DNA of 64,000 nt, taken from Heliomicrobium undosum. GTDB lineage: Bacteria > Bacillota > Desulfitobacteriia > Heliobacteriales > Heliobacteriaceae. Where the stretch lies: positions 62,001-126,000 of the forward strand of contig NZ_WXEY01000005.1 in NCBI RefSeq assembly GCF_009877425.1, given 5' to 3'. The position numbers were made by a program, and so were the translations under genes. The notes beneath the pieces are model-generated. The model ran no database searches and was not told the DNA's origin. It was given only the letters and a program-made list of their open reading frames with translations. Below are positions 1-8,403 of this stretch, one piece after another (position 1 is the stretch's first letter; each line of letters opens with the position of its first letter).

Positions 1-2
1 AC

Positions 3-1811
3 GAAGAGAACCCCCATGGCACGGTCCGCGTCCGCCTGAAGACAGCCGCCGACATCGAGAGCGACGTCCTCCATTCCCTCAGTGCCTGCGACATGGCCGC
101 CTCGAACATGGCCGAAGCGCTGCGGCGGCTCAATGAGATATCCCCCGGCGACATCCACCCCACAGCCAAGCCCCACTACTCCTTCCTCCGGGCCGTCGCC
201 CGCGGGATCGGCGCCGTCGAGGGTAGCCTGGGCGAGGAGTTGGTCATTGACCTGGACGCCTTCCACGACTATGTGGCTAGCGAGGAAAAAGCCTGTTTTG
301 TCGAGTGGATCGAACTGTACTACCAATGCCCCCTCACCGCTCGCGGCGTCATGCTCGTCGACACGCCCGGCGCCGACTCGATCAACGCCCGCCATACCGG
401 CGTCGCCTTCGACTACATCAAAAACGCCGATGCCATCCTCTTTGTCACCTACTTCAACAGCGCCTTCTCCCATGCCGACCGTGACTTCCTCTTCCAACTG
501 GGGCGGGTGAAAGACAGCTTCGGCCTGGACAAGATGTTCTTCCTGATCAACGCCGCCGACTTAGCCCGCAGCGCCGGCGAACTGGCTGAGGTGCAACGCC
601 ATGTGACCGAGCGGATCGCCGCCTGCGGCATCCGCAACCCCCGCCTTTACACCGTGTCCAGCCAGACGGCGCTGCTGGCCCGTCTGGGCGAACTGGGGAT
701 GCTGACGGCCTCCCAGGAAAAGACCTACCGGCAGCGGACAGATTCGCTGGGCCTTGTGCGGGAAGGCGGATCCGGCGGAGTCGAGATCAGCGGAGCGGAG
801 ATTGACAGCGCGGGCAAGGCCGTCGGTGCAGGAGCGGCCGGCAGCGTCGCAAGCGAAGGACTGCTCCCCTGGCCGGCAGGTTTTTCCCTCTCCGGCTATG
901 ACCGTTTTGAAGCCGACTTCTACGGCTTCACCCTCCATGAACTGACCCAGATCGCCGTCTCCGCCGCCGAGGGCGACATGGACCGCTGTCTCGCCGGTCT
1001 GGACGATATGATTGAAGCGGCGCACCTGGACGCGTCGGCGCGCCGGCGCAAACGGGCTGCCTGTGAAACCTCCCGCCTCGACGCCGAACGGGCCGTCAGC
1101 GCCGTCAGCGTCGACGCCGACCGGGATCTCCTGGACAAAGAGGCCGACGAACTGATCTATTACGTCAACCAGCGGATATTCTACCGCTTCGGCGATCTCT
1201 TCGACCGCTACTTCAACCCGTCGGTGCTTCAGGATTCACGAGGCAACATCACGAAAAAAGGCATGCAGCACTGCCTGGAGGAACTGCTGCAGACCTTGGA
1301 AAAAGAACTGGCCCAGGAGATCCGGGCCACGTCGCTGCGCCTGGAGCAGTTTGTCCACAAACGCGCCAGCCAGTACCGGAACAAACTGGCCCAGTCCGTC
1401 GGCGCCGTCGATTCCCGCTGCGTCCTGCCGGCCTACGAACCGGCGACCCTGCCGGCCCTGGAAATTCCGGAGCGGCTCTCCCTCTCCCGGTCAGCAGCCC
1501 TCCGCGTCTTGCCCAACGGGATCAGCAACCCGAAGGATTTCTTCGAGGGTTCCGGCCGAAACCGCCTCCGGTCACAACTGGAGGAAAGCCTGCGTTCCCC
1601 CGTGCAGGCCTACCTGTCCGATGCGTCCGTCGTGGTCAAGGACATCTACGCCCCCCTGCTCGCGCAGACGCTGGAACAGGGACGCCACCGCGCGCAGCAG
1701 GCGGTGGACGACCACTACGCCGGCCTCCTGGCGGCGCTTGATGTGGACTTTGACGTGGCCGCGGCGGAGCGGATCCGGGCGGAACTGGCAATGATGGAAC
1801 GTTCCCTCTAA
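3..1811 (+). CDS. Dynamin-family GTPase, 5' end outside window
   Basis: The reading frame is open from the first bases of the window to the TAA at 1809-1811, so the N-terminus lies upstream and only about 600 residues are visible. The visible part contains the G3 motif DTPG followed by a switch-like stretch, then a hydrophobic strand ending in NAAD, which fits the G4 N-x-x-D motif. The P-loop (G1) must lie outside the window. A long helical, charged C-terminal region follows, as in bacterial dynamin-like proteins that remodel membranes. It could be the second half of a tandem DynA-type protein or a single-domain relative. A strong terminator follows the stop codon. Confidence 0.8.
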   Translation, partial: EENPHGTVRVRLKTAADIESDVLHSLSACDMAASNMAEALRRLNEISPGDIHPTAKPHYSFLRAVARGIGAVEGSLGEELVIDLDAFHDYVASEEKACFVEWIELYYQCPLTARGVMLVDTPGADSINARHTGVAFDYIKNADAILFVTYFNSAFSHADRDFLFQLGRVKDSFGLDKMFFLINAADLARSAGELAEVQRHVTERIAACGIRNPRLYTVSSQTALLARLGELGMLTASQEKTYRQRTDSLGLVREGGSGGVEISGAEIDSAGKAVGAGAAGSVASEGLLPWPAGFSLSGYDRFEADFYGFTLHELTQIAVSAAEGDMDRCLAGLDDMIEAAHLDASARRRKRAACETSRLDAERAVSAVSVDADRDLLDKEADELIYYVNQRIFYRFGDLFDRYFNPSVLQDSRGNITKKGMQHCLEELLQTLEKELAQEIRATSLRLEQFVHKRASQYRNKLAQSVGAVDSRCVLPAYEPATLPALEIPERLSLSRSAALRVLPNGISNPKDFFEGSGRNRLRSQLEESLRSPVQAYLSDASVVVKDIYAPLLAQTLEQGRHRAQQAVDDHYAGLLAALDVDFDVAAAERIRAELAMMERSL

Positions 1812-1828
1812 ATGTTCTCTGCGATGCG

Positions 1829-1882
1829 CGTCCCTGTAACGGACTGTCCCCTGTGGAGCATGACCTTACAGGGACGTTTTTT
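1829..1882 (+). terminator. Rho-independent terminator of the dynamin gene
   Basis: A perfect 11-bp stem (CGTCCCTGTAA at 1829-1839 with TTACAGGGACG at 1866-1876) is followed directly by six T residues at 1877-1882. The loop of 26 nt is longer than usual. Confidence 0.75.
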
Positions 1883-1900
1883 CCACCGCCGTTTTTTGCC

Positions 1901-1952
1901 ATCACTGAGGCGATTAACGCCAAGCTTCTGGAGGGACACTGATTTCAGTGAT
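1901..1952. promoter_or_regulatory. Palindromic ATCACTGA half-sites, possible operator
   Basis: ATCACTGA at 1901-1908 recurs inverted as TCAGTGAT at 1945-1952. The right copy is part of a compact palindrome, CACTGA-TT-TCAGTG, at 1937-1950. The sites lie about 60 bp upstream of a small membrane-protein gene, where an operator could sit. No regulator can be named. Confidence 0.3.
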
Positions 1953-2013
1953 CGCACAATCGCGTTCCTGAGAGAGGATTGAAGAAACAGCACGCCCGGG
2001 GAGATGGTTGCCC

Positions 2014-2238
2014 ATGTTCCAGGACGCGGAAATCTGGCGCTTCTACCTCTTCCTCCTGAAAGAACTGGCCTCTTTCGTCTTATCCCTGGCTCTGGACACG
2101 GCGGGTTTCCTCGCCGGTCAGATCGGATTCTGGCTGCTCCTGGCCCTCTGTTTGCTTGGCGCCGGTTTACGCAGCCTGAGACAGCGACGGCTGCGGCAGC
2201 GCCTGGAGATGATGAAAAAAGCCCCGGATGACGCCTGA
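2014..2238 (+). CDS. Small membrane protein of unknown function (74 aa)
   Basis: This short frame is preceded by GGGGAG at 1998-2003, ten bases before the ATG at 2014; a TTG six bases further upstream is a less likely start. The protein has a hydrophobic central region of about 40 residues, long enough for one or two membrane spans, then a basic tail rich in Arg, Lys and Leu. It lies between two terminators, so it is probably a single-gene transcript. No family was recognised. Support comes from the ribosome binding site, the membrane-protein composition and the terminator that begins at its stop codon. Confidence 0.5.
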   Translation: MFQDAEIWRFYLFLLKELASFVLSLALDTAGFLAGQIGFWLLLALCLLGAGLRSLRQRRLRQRLEMMKKAPDDA

Positions 2239-2263
2239 ACAAGGACGTCTTCCGGGGCTTTTT
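2216..2263. terminator. Bidirectional terminator between converging genes
   Basis: A perfect 13-bp inverted repeat (AAAAAGCCCCGGA at 2216-2228 with TCCGGGGCTTTTT at 2251-2263) gives a GC stem with T runs in both directions. It serves the small plus-strand gene, whose last codons it overlaps, and the minus-strand chemoreceptor gene ending at 2281. The CGGGGCTTTTTC part is repeated once more at 2267-2277. Confidence 0.8.
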
Positions 2264-2280
2264 CTCGGGGCTTTTTCTGT

Positions 2281-3591
2281 TTACTGTTTGATTTCCTGGG
2301 CCATCATCGCCAGATCCTCCGCCGAATGGGCCACCGACTCGGAGGCATTTTCGATCTCATGGGCCGTCGTGCTGAGCGTGACCACCTCATCAGAGATCTG
2401 CCGCATCTGCTCCTGATTGAGGGCGATCGACTCGATGATCCGGGAAAAGCCCTGGACCACCTTGTCCACCAGTTCGTTGACACGCTCCATCGATTTGGCG
2501 TTCTGCTCCATCGACCCGCTCACACCGGCCGTATGGTTGCGCGACACCTGAATCATCTCGGCGATCTCTTTCACCGACTGCTCCGAACTGCCGGCCAGCT
2601 TCTTCACTTCCTGGGCGACGACGTTGAAGCCGCGGCCGTGTTCGCCAGCCCGAGCCGATTCGATGGCGGCGTTCAACGCCAAGAGGTTGGTCTGAGAGGC
2701 GATGCCCTGGATGACCTCGGCGATGGAGGAGATCTTCTCGGAACTCACATCGAGGGCGGCGATCTTCTGCTTCATCTCGAGCATCAGTTGAGAAAGCTCC
2801 CGGATGGCCTGAACGGCTTCCTTCAGTTGTCCCTCGCCGCCCTTGGCCAGGGTGACGACCTCGGAGGAGTGCTTGGCCGCCTCGGTCACGTTCTGGGTAA
2901 TCCGTTCGGCCGACGTGGACATGTGCGCCGCCGACGCTGCCGTCTCCTCCGCCGTGGCGGCCAGGCTCTGGCTGGCGTCGTTGACCTGCTGCTGCAGCGA
3001 TGTCAGGTCGTTCAGGATCTTCTCCAGCTCTTCTTTCTTCGACAGGCCGGAGGTGTAGCTCTCGATATAGCTGCTCATGGCCAGTTGCTGATCCAGGTTG
3101 GTGATCGTCAACAGCGCTGTCACCGCTTTTTTGGCCCGTTCCTTGTCCTTGTAGGCGTCCATGATCTTGGGGATCAGAAAGTTGTAGTGCAACTGGTAGG
3201 CCGATGTAAACCAGTAGGGCGGCAGGGAGATGCGGTCATGGACCTTCCCGATCTTGTAGCGCTCGACCACGTAGTTGTCATCGACCTTCATCGGCGCCAG
3301 GCTGAGGATATAGTTCCGCATGGTCTTTTTCAACCGGTCGACGGTGGTGTTCTTGTCGATAAACTCGCGCATCTCCGGCATGGCGCCAAGGTGGCCGTAA
3401 AAGGCCTCCACCGCCGCGTCGGCGTTCTGTTCCAGGATGGGCCGGATTTCCTGCAGGAGTTCCAGTTGATCCGGCGTCAGCTTAATAAAACGGACAGACA
3501 ATTGAAAGGAGGGATCCTGAAGTGAGATCGTCGGTTTCGGTCCCGTGTAGGGGCGGGGCTCCGATTCATCTGTCGATTTGCGCCAGAACAT
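2281..3591 (-). CDS. hemAT: Globin-coupled methyl-accepting chemotaxis protein (HemAT-type)
   Basis: The 436-residue protein has no membrane segment. Residues about 30-190 form a protoglobin-type sensor: [10 protein letters not shown] at 114-123 matches the HemAT proximal-histidine region, with H118 the expected haem ligand. The rest is a chemoreceptor signalling domain with the conserved hairpin tip ([19 protein letters not shown]) that contacts CheW and CheA. In characterised HemAT proteins, oxygen binding to haem drives aerotaxis. The ATG at 3591 was chosen over an earlier frame start because AGGAGG lies at 3600-3605 (reverse strand). It is transcribed alone, towards the terminator at 2216-2263. 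Confidence 0.9.
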   Translation of the reverse strand: MFWRKSTDESEPRPYTGPKPTISLQDPSFQLSVRFIKLTPDQLELLQEIRPILEQNADAAVEAFYGHLGAMPEMREFIDKNTTVDRLKKTMRNYILSLAPMKVDDNYVVERYKIGKVHDRISLPPYWFTSAYQLHYNFLIPKIMDAYKDKERAKKAVTALLTITNLDQQLAMSSYIESYTSGLSKKEELEKILNDLTSLQQQVNDASQSLAATAEETAASAAHMSTSAERITQNVTEAAKHSSEVVTLAKGGEGQLKEAVQAIRELSQLMLEMKQKIAALDVSSEKISSIAEVIQGIASQTNLLALNAAIESARAGEHGRGFNVVAQEVKKLAGSSEQSVKEIAEMIQVSRNHTAGVSGSMEQNAKSMERVNELVDKVVQGFSRIIESIALNQEQMRQISDEVVTLSTTAHEIENASESVAHSAEDLAMMAQEIKQ

Positions 3592-3793
3592 ATACGAAAC
3601 CTCCTCGTATGACGATTGAAACAAGCCAGTAAAAATAAGGATGTTCGTTGCAAAGGCAGGAACGCCGGTATGGGCATGCTATCAGGCGGCTGAACTCAAC
3701 TCCGCCTAGTCGTAACATTTTCGAGATCTTCTCCTGGATTCCTGCAACCGACCTCTCCAGACAAACAAAAACAAGATAGTGGAGGTTTTATCC

Positions 3794-4453
3794 GTGGATG
3801 ATCGGAACGACCGTTACGTCAACCGGCAGCAAGCCGGTCAGCAACTGGCAGCGCAGATCGCGGCAGCCGAATTACCCCTTGATATTGTCGTCGCCATCCC
3901 CCGGGGCGGCGTCGAGGTGGCGGCGCCCATCGCCCGTCAACTCGACGTTCCCATTGCGTTGATCAGCCCCCGCAAATTGGGGATGCCCGGTCAGGAGGAG
4001 GTGGCCATCGGGGCCATCGGACCTGACGGTTCCCTTTTGCTCGATGAGCCCCTGATCCGCCGCTACGGGATCTCCCCCGATTACATCGAGGCGGAAAAAA
4101 ACAGGCAACTGGCTGAGTTGGAGCGTCGCCAACGCGACTACCCCTTCCCGCTCACGCCCGACCAGGCGAAAGACAAGCGCATCCTCCTCGTCGATGACGG
4201 CATTGCCACCGGCTATACCCTTCGGGCAGCCATCGCCACCTTGCGGGCGTACCAGCCCGCCTTTCTGGCAGTCGCCCTCCCGGTGGGACCGGCGGACACG
4301 CTCTCCCTCTTGCAGGACACGGTCGACTTCGTCCTCTGCCCCTTCGTCCCGGAACCCTTTTACGCCGTCGGCGCGTATTACGAAGATTTCGGACAGACCT
4401 CCGACGAGACGGTGCTGGCGCTGCTGGAAGAGGTCAACGGCGCTAAGGCCTGA
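3794..4453 (+). CDS. Phosphoribosyltransferase-family protein
   Basis: The protein has 219 residues from a GTG at 3794 that sits eight bases after GGAGG (3781-3785); an in-frame GTG at 3779 overlaps that ribosome binding site and is unlikely. The PRPP-binding loop is clear: ILLVDDGIATGYT at about 130-142, preceded by the PRGG turn near residue 37. Family members either transfer phosphoribosyl to bases or act in uncharacterised stress and salvage roles; the hood region gives no clear base specificity. Its last 76 bp overlap the 3' end of the opposing HD-GYP gene. Confidence 0.8.
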   Translation: MDDRNDRYVNRQQAGQQLAAQIAAAELPLDIVVAIPRGGVEVAAPIARQLDVPIALISPRKLGMPGQEEVAIGAIGPDGSLLLDEPLIRRYGISPDYIEAEKNRQLAELERRQRDYPFPLTPDQAKDKRILLVDDGIATGYTLRAAIATLRAYQPAFLAVALPVGPADTLSLLQDTVDFVLCPFVPEPFYAVGAYYEDFGQTSDETVLALLEEVNGAKA

Positions 4454-5793
4454 AAGGCCTCGATGGCGACGGGGACCAGGGCTGGGTCAAACTGTGTCCC
4501 GGCCCCTTTTTTGATCTCCTCGACAATCCGGCGCCAAGGCAAACGGGGACGGTAGGGGCGATCGCCGTTCATGGCGTCAATGCTGTCGGCCAAGGTCAAG
4601 ATGCGGGCGCCCAACTCGATGTCAGTTCCCTTTTGCCCGTCAGGGTAGCCGCGGCCATCGTAGCGCTCGTGATGGTGGTAGACGAGCTTGCTGACGCTGC
4701 GCAGCTTTTTCAACGGCCGCAGGATGCGGGCGCCGATGACCGGGTGCTGCCGCATGACGGCAAATTCTTCGTCGGTCAGCCGGTCGGTCTTGCGCAGGAT
4801 CGTTTCGGCGATGCCAATTTTGCCGATGTCATGAAGCAGCCCGGCGATGCGGATCGTCTCCAGGGTCTCGCCGGACAGGCCCAGGCGGCTGGCGATAGCG
4901 GCGGCCAGTTGGGAAACCTGCTGGGAGTGATGCCCCGTATAGGCGTCGCGGGCGTCGACCGCTTCGGCCAGCCCGGTGATGGTGTTGAACAGCGTTTCTT
5001 CGAGATCGGCGTTGGCGTTCACATTATCGAGGGCTAGGGCCAGGTGGGAAGCGATCTGCATCGCCCGATCGATCTCCCCTTGAGGAAAGGAATGGATGGA
5101 TCGGTGCAGAACGGCCAGGGCGCCGATGGTTTTTCCCCGAACGGTGAGCGGTACGGAGAGAAGGCTGCGAAAGCCCCGTCTGGCGGGACGAGAGTGGATC
5201 GTCTTGGGTGAGGCCAACAGGTCGGTAATGACCAAGGGCGCCCCCATCTGCACCACCCGCAGGTGAGGCGAGTCATCGGGGGTTTCTGCTATGACAAGCT
5301 TTTTAAACTGCATACCTTCGTAGGTGAAGAGATCGGCGCGATGCTTCTCCCATTCCAGGAGGCTGACGACCACCCGATCGGAGGGAATGGCCTCGCTCAC
5401 AAAAGGCAGCGTCAACGCCAGCACCTGTTCCACATTGTGCGAGGCGCCCAACACGGCGTTGCTGATCTTACTCAGCGCGTCCAGGGTGGTCACCTTTTCC
5501 TTGAGCGCCTGGGTCCGCGTGTGAATCTCGGAGAGCATCTCCTCTTGAAAATTGACGACAAAGCGGCCCATGCGCGCCAGCATGGCCAAGAAGAAGAGCA
5601 GGCACAAGCCGCCCACAAGCAGCAGCCGGCCCGGTATCTCCAGAAGGCTCCAGCCGTGGTCTCCCGTCAAGGCCGCCGTTTCCTTCCCCATCTTGAAGAC
5701 GATGATCAGCGCGCAAAACCCAAGGGTGATCATCACGGCCGTATTTAGCAAGAACTGGATCACCAGTGACTTTCTCCAGGGAATTGGAAACAT
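4378..5793 (-). CDS. Membrane-anchored GAF / HD-GYP cyclic-di-GMP phosphodiesterase
   Basis: The 471-residue protein starts with two membrane spans (about 8-33 and 52-73), then a short coiled segment, a GAF-type sensor domain (about 105-258) and an HD-GYP domain (about 265-450). The metal and catalytic motifs are intact: GLLHDIGKIG (HD at 321-322) and HHHERYDGRGYPDG (GYP at 382-384). Proteins of this family hydrolyse cyclic di-GMP, usually affecting motility and surface behaviour. The ATG at 5793 follows a GGGGGAG ribosome binding site. The 3' end converges on and overlaps the phosphoribosyltransferase gene. The last 15 residues are Ser-rich and probably disordered. Confidence 0.88.
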   Translation of the reverse strand: MFPIPWRKSLVIQFLLNTAVMITLGFCALIIVFKMGKETAALTGDHGWSLLEIPGRLLLVGGLCLLFFLAMLARMGRFVVNFQEEMLSEIHTRTQALKEKVTTLDALSKISNAVLGASHNVEQVLALTLPFVSEAIPSDRVVVSLLEWEKHRADLFTYEGMQFKKLVIAETPDDSPHLRVVQMGAPLVITDLLASPKTIHSRPARRGFRSLLSVPLTVRGKTIGALAVLHRSIHSFPQGEIDRAMQIASHLALALDNVNANADLEETLFNTITGLAEAVDARDAYTGHHSQQVSQLAAAIASRLGLSGETLETIRIAGLLHDIGKIGIAETILRKTDRLTDEEFAVMRQHPVIGARILRPLKKLRSVSKLVYHHHERYDGRGYPDGQKGTDIELGARILTLADSIDAMNGDRPYRPRLPWRRIVEEIKKGAGTQFDPALVPVAIEAFQALAPLTSSSSASTVSSEVCPKSS

Positions 5794-5976
5794 GAACGCT
5801 CCCCCTCGTCGGTCTGTATACAGGGATAGATCAATGAAAAAGCCGGTTGTGTAAGGATATTGAAATGTTTTTCGAGGGAATTAACATGGGATGTGCTATG
5901 CTCGGCATTTTATTTGTATTATACTAAAGATATGATGCTAGACCTAGAAGTACAAACGTTACCGGAGGTTTCCCAG

Positions 5977-6606
5977 ATGAAAATGTTAAAGATCCCTGAA
6001 CCGACTGTGGTCCGGCTCTCCCTGTACTCTCGATTTCTCAATCAGGCTAGCAGCAAAGGCATTGACATAATCTCCTCTGATGAGATCGGCGCCGCCGTCG
6101 GCATCCCGTCGGCCCAGGTCCGCAAGGATCTTTCCTACTTCGGCGAGTTCGGCATCCGCGGTGTCGGCTATCGCGTCCGGGAATTGTGCTCCCAAGTGGA
6201 TAAGCTGCTCTGTGTCAATCAGGCCTGGCCCGTCGTCATCATCGGTGCCGGCCACCTGGGCTTGGCCATGAGCGGCTACAGGGGCTTGCAGGATCGCGGC
6301 TTCGATGTGATCGCCCTCTTCGACGCCAATCCGGCCAAGCACGGCGAGTTGCCGAACGGCCTGTCCGTCCTGCCCATGGAGAAATTGGCTGAGACGGTGC
6401 GGGAGAAGGATATCCGCATCGGCATCATCACCGTCCCCTCCGCTTCGGCCCAGCAGGTGGCCGAAGCGCTGATCGCGGCGGGCATCACCGCCATCATCAA
6501 CTTCGCGCCCACGGTCCTCAACGTTCCGCCCGAGGTGGAGGTCCGCAATATCGACTTGACGGTGAACCTTGAGGTGCTCAGTTTCAACCTGGGGATGCGG
6601 GGTTAA
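5977..6606 (+). CDS. rex: Redox-sensing transcriptional repressor Rex
   Basis: The 209-residue product matches the usual Rex length. An N-terminal winged-helix domain (about 1-80, including AQVRKDLSYFGEFG) is followed by a Rossmann domain with GAGHLG near residue 90 that senses the NADH/NAD+ ratio. Rex represses fermentative and respiratory genes when NADH is low. The ATG at 5977 was chosen because GGAGG lies at 5964-5968; the frame stays open upstream but has no better ribosome binding site. The AT-rich upstream region holds a TATACT -10 candidate (5920-5925) without a clear -35 box. No complete Rex operator was seen in the leader. Confidence 0.95.
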   Translation: MKMLKIPEPTVVRLSLYSRFLNQASSKGIDIISSDEIGAAVGIPSAQVRKDLSYFGEFGIRGVGYRVRELCSQVDKLLCVNQAWPVVIIGAGHLGLAMSGYRGLQDRGFDVIALFDANPAKHGELPNGLSVLPMEKLAETVREKDIRIGIITVPSASAQQVAEALIAAGITAIINFAPTVLNVPPEVEVRNIDLTVNLEVLSFNLGMRG

Positions 6607-6622
6607 TTGAACGTTTCGCGAG

Positions 6623-6653
6623 CCGGCATCGTTTTACACACGGTGCCGGTTTT
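6623..6653 (+). terminator. Rho-independent terminator of rex
   Basis: CCGGCATCG (6623-6631) pairs with CGGTGCCGG (6641-6649) over nine pairs, one of them G-U, with a 9-nt loop and a following TTTTGTT tract. It lies 17 bp after the rex stop codon. Confidence 0.8.
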
Positions 6654-6935
6654 GTTATTTAAAAGGTCAATGAACCCTTCTCTTTCCATACTTTCATGGT
6701 CATTTTCGCACTAAAGCTGACAAACCCGCTTCTTTGTACTGTTCAATCATTTCGTCTATATTTTTCAATTTGCTAAATCCCCCATATCATCAAGGGTTTA
6801 AGTCAACCTATCCGGCTAATTTATGTTAGCTAGGGCTTGCTAGCCAAACCCTGCTTTTTAATGTCATCTAACAAAAACTGGGTTTGAACGAGCCCGCCAT
6901 CATCCGGAGTGCTGTTAAGGAATTAACCGAAAATG

Positions 6936-6960
6936 AAAACCCCGCGCAATGCGGGGTTTT
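6936..6960. terminator. Bidirectional terminator downstream of the minJ-like gene
   Basis: A perfect 10-bp stem (AAAACCCCGC at 6936-6945 with GCGGGGTTTT at 6951-6960) and a 5-nt loop give T runs on both strands. It is the likely terminator for the minus-strand transcript ending at 7076. Confidence 0.78.
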
Positions 6961-7075
6961 GTGGCAAGAGATTGAGTGGCAGGTGGCAATCTGCATCTCT
7001 TAACATACCGTCTCAAGACGGTGCGGTGGCTGCCCGTTCCGCCCTCAAGACAATCTCTGATGGGATAAGGAGAGA

Positions 7076-8356
7076 CTACCCCCTCTTCCCCCTCCACACC
7101 CCCACCAGCCACGCCAGCGGCCTCGCCAATATCCCCCCCGCCTGCAACTTCACCAGCGGCGGTTCCTCCGGGTCAGGCGCGGCGATCAGGCCGAGCGGTT
7201 CGTTCCAGCCCTTGGCGACGCTCCCTCGCTTCCATACAGCCCCCTCACCGCCGGGCAGGTAGTCCACGTCCACATCGATGGGCGACCAGGACAGGGCGAT
7301 GACCATGTCCCGCTTCGACACCACGGTCATGCCGTTGATCCGCCCCACCACATCGCCGGCGCGCAGGCCCAGCCGCTCTGCCGGCGATCCGGCGCCGGTG
7401 TCGAGCACCCGCAGTCCCCGCAGGGAGGGGGTGAAGAGCGGCGGTCCGCTCATTTCCCGCCGCTGGCTCCAGAGGATCAGCGCCTCATGGCCGAGGGGGC
7501 CGAAGAGCGCCGGGAGGACGGCCAGGGCCGGGACGTTGGAGGCGACGACAGCCAGGGCAAGCAGGATGGCGCTGTAGAGGGCCAGGTGCGCCGCCGAGCG
7601 GCGGGCGTGTTCCTCCGGCAAGCGGGTGACGGCCAGGTCGCCGTAGCCGAGGAGGGCAACGATGGGTAGCGGGAAGAGCACGGCGATCTCCTTAGCCGCG
7701 TCATAGTCGATCGGGGGCTGCTGGATCAGGGGCCACCAGTCCGGTGTGGCGATCTCCTGCCAGGGCAGGCCGCTGTCTAAGGGGACCGGCAGCAGGGTCA
7801 GCACCAGCAATGGGATGGGCCAGAAGCTCTGCAGGTTGAAGGCGCCCACCGTCATCCCCTTGTGGTGGGCGATGAAGACGGGCAGGCGGCTCAGGTGGCC
7901 CGAGAGGTAGATCAGCAAGGCCTCCACCAGGTGCAAGATGGCGACGAGCCCCATGATCTGGGCCACGCTGACCTCACGCCAGCCCATGATCAGGGCGGCC
8001 AGGGAGATCAGGCCGCCCGCGTAGGCGTAACACATGTAGCGCACGTTGATCATCGCCAGCAGCAAGGCCACCGGCAGGAGGTAGATGAAGCCGGCCGCCA
8101 CGATGGTGATCCCGAAAAAGATCATCAGCAATGAGCCGAGAAAGCCGGCAATGACGCCGTAGGCGGCCGAGTAGAGGACCGGACGCCACCAGCCCTCCCG
8201 TTCCAATTGAAACAACTCCGCCTTCATCCGGCTCTGGCGCCGGTAGAGGAGGGCAATGATGAAAAGGAATACCCAAAAAGACGGGTATTCCTGCGGATGC
8301 ATGAGGAGGGCTTCCATCGCCTCCAGGACCAGCCGGATCAGATCCCAAGGTTCCAT
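7076..8356 (-). CDS. minJ: MinJ-like polytopic membrane protein with PDZ domain
   Basis: The 426-residue protein has about seven to eight hydrophobic segments over residues 1-300, then a PDZ domain (about 325-400, with SPAERLGLRAGDVVGRING). This architecture and the position next to ctpB and ftsEX match Bacillus subtilis MinJ, which links DivIVA to MinD in division-site placement. Sequence identity to MinJ cannot be judged here, so the name is by architecture and synteny. ATG at 8356 is used; a TTG five codons upstream lacks a properly spaced ribosome binding site. It is the last gene of the ftsE-ftsX-M23-ctpB-minJ run. Confidence 0.7.
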   Translation of the reverse strand: MEPWDLIRLVLEAMEALLMHPQEYPSFWVFLFIIALLYRRQSRMKAELFQLEREGWWRPVLYSAAYGVIAGFLGSLLMIFFGITIVAAGFIYLLPVALLLAMINVRYMCYAYAGGLISLAALIMGWREVSVAQIMGLVAILHLVEALLIYLSGHLSRLPVFIAHHKGMTVGAFNLQSFWPIPLLVLTLLPVPLDSGLPWQEIATPDWWPLIQQPPIDYDAAKEIAVLFPLPIVALLGYGDLAVTRLPEEHARRSAAHLALYSAILLALAVVASNVPALAVLPALFGPLGHEALILWSQRREMSGPPLFTPSLRGLRVLDTGAGSPAERLGLRAGDVVGRINGMTVVSKRDMVIALSWSPIDVDVDYLPGGEGAVWKRGSVAKGWNEPLGLIAAPDPEEPPLVKLQAGGILARPLAWLVGVWRGKRG

Positions 8357-8403
8357 CGGAGAGACCGCCAACCTTCAATTTTATTGAACGTTATATGACC
8401 CTT

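Larger units (their letters stand above)
6607..7075. other. Intergenic region between converging rex and minJ-like genes
   Basis: This 469-bp stretch carries two terminators (6623-6653 and 6936-6960) and is more AT-rich than its surroundings. An imperfect hairpin (AGGGCTTG at 6832-6839 with CAAACCCT at 6845-6852) is followed by a T run. On the minus strand, 6700-6768 reads as a 22-codon TTG-started frame (KNIDEMIEQYKEAGLSALVR core) behind a GGGGGA. Its amino-acid content looks protein-like, so it may be the tail of a decayed gene. Nothing else was recognised. Confidence 0.45.

Noticed and set aside
5860-5976. A Rex operator (TTGTGA-type palindrome) controlling rex itself
   Set aside because: Only isolated half-site-like TTGTG and TTGTA words occur in the leader; no full inverted repeat was found.
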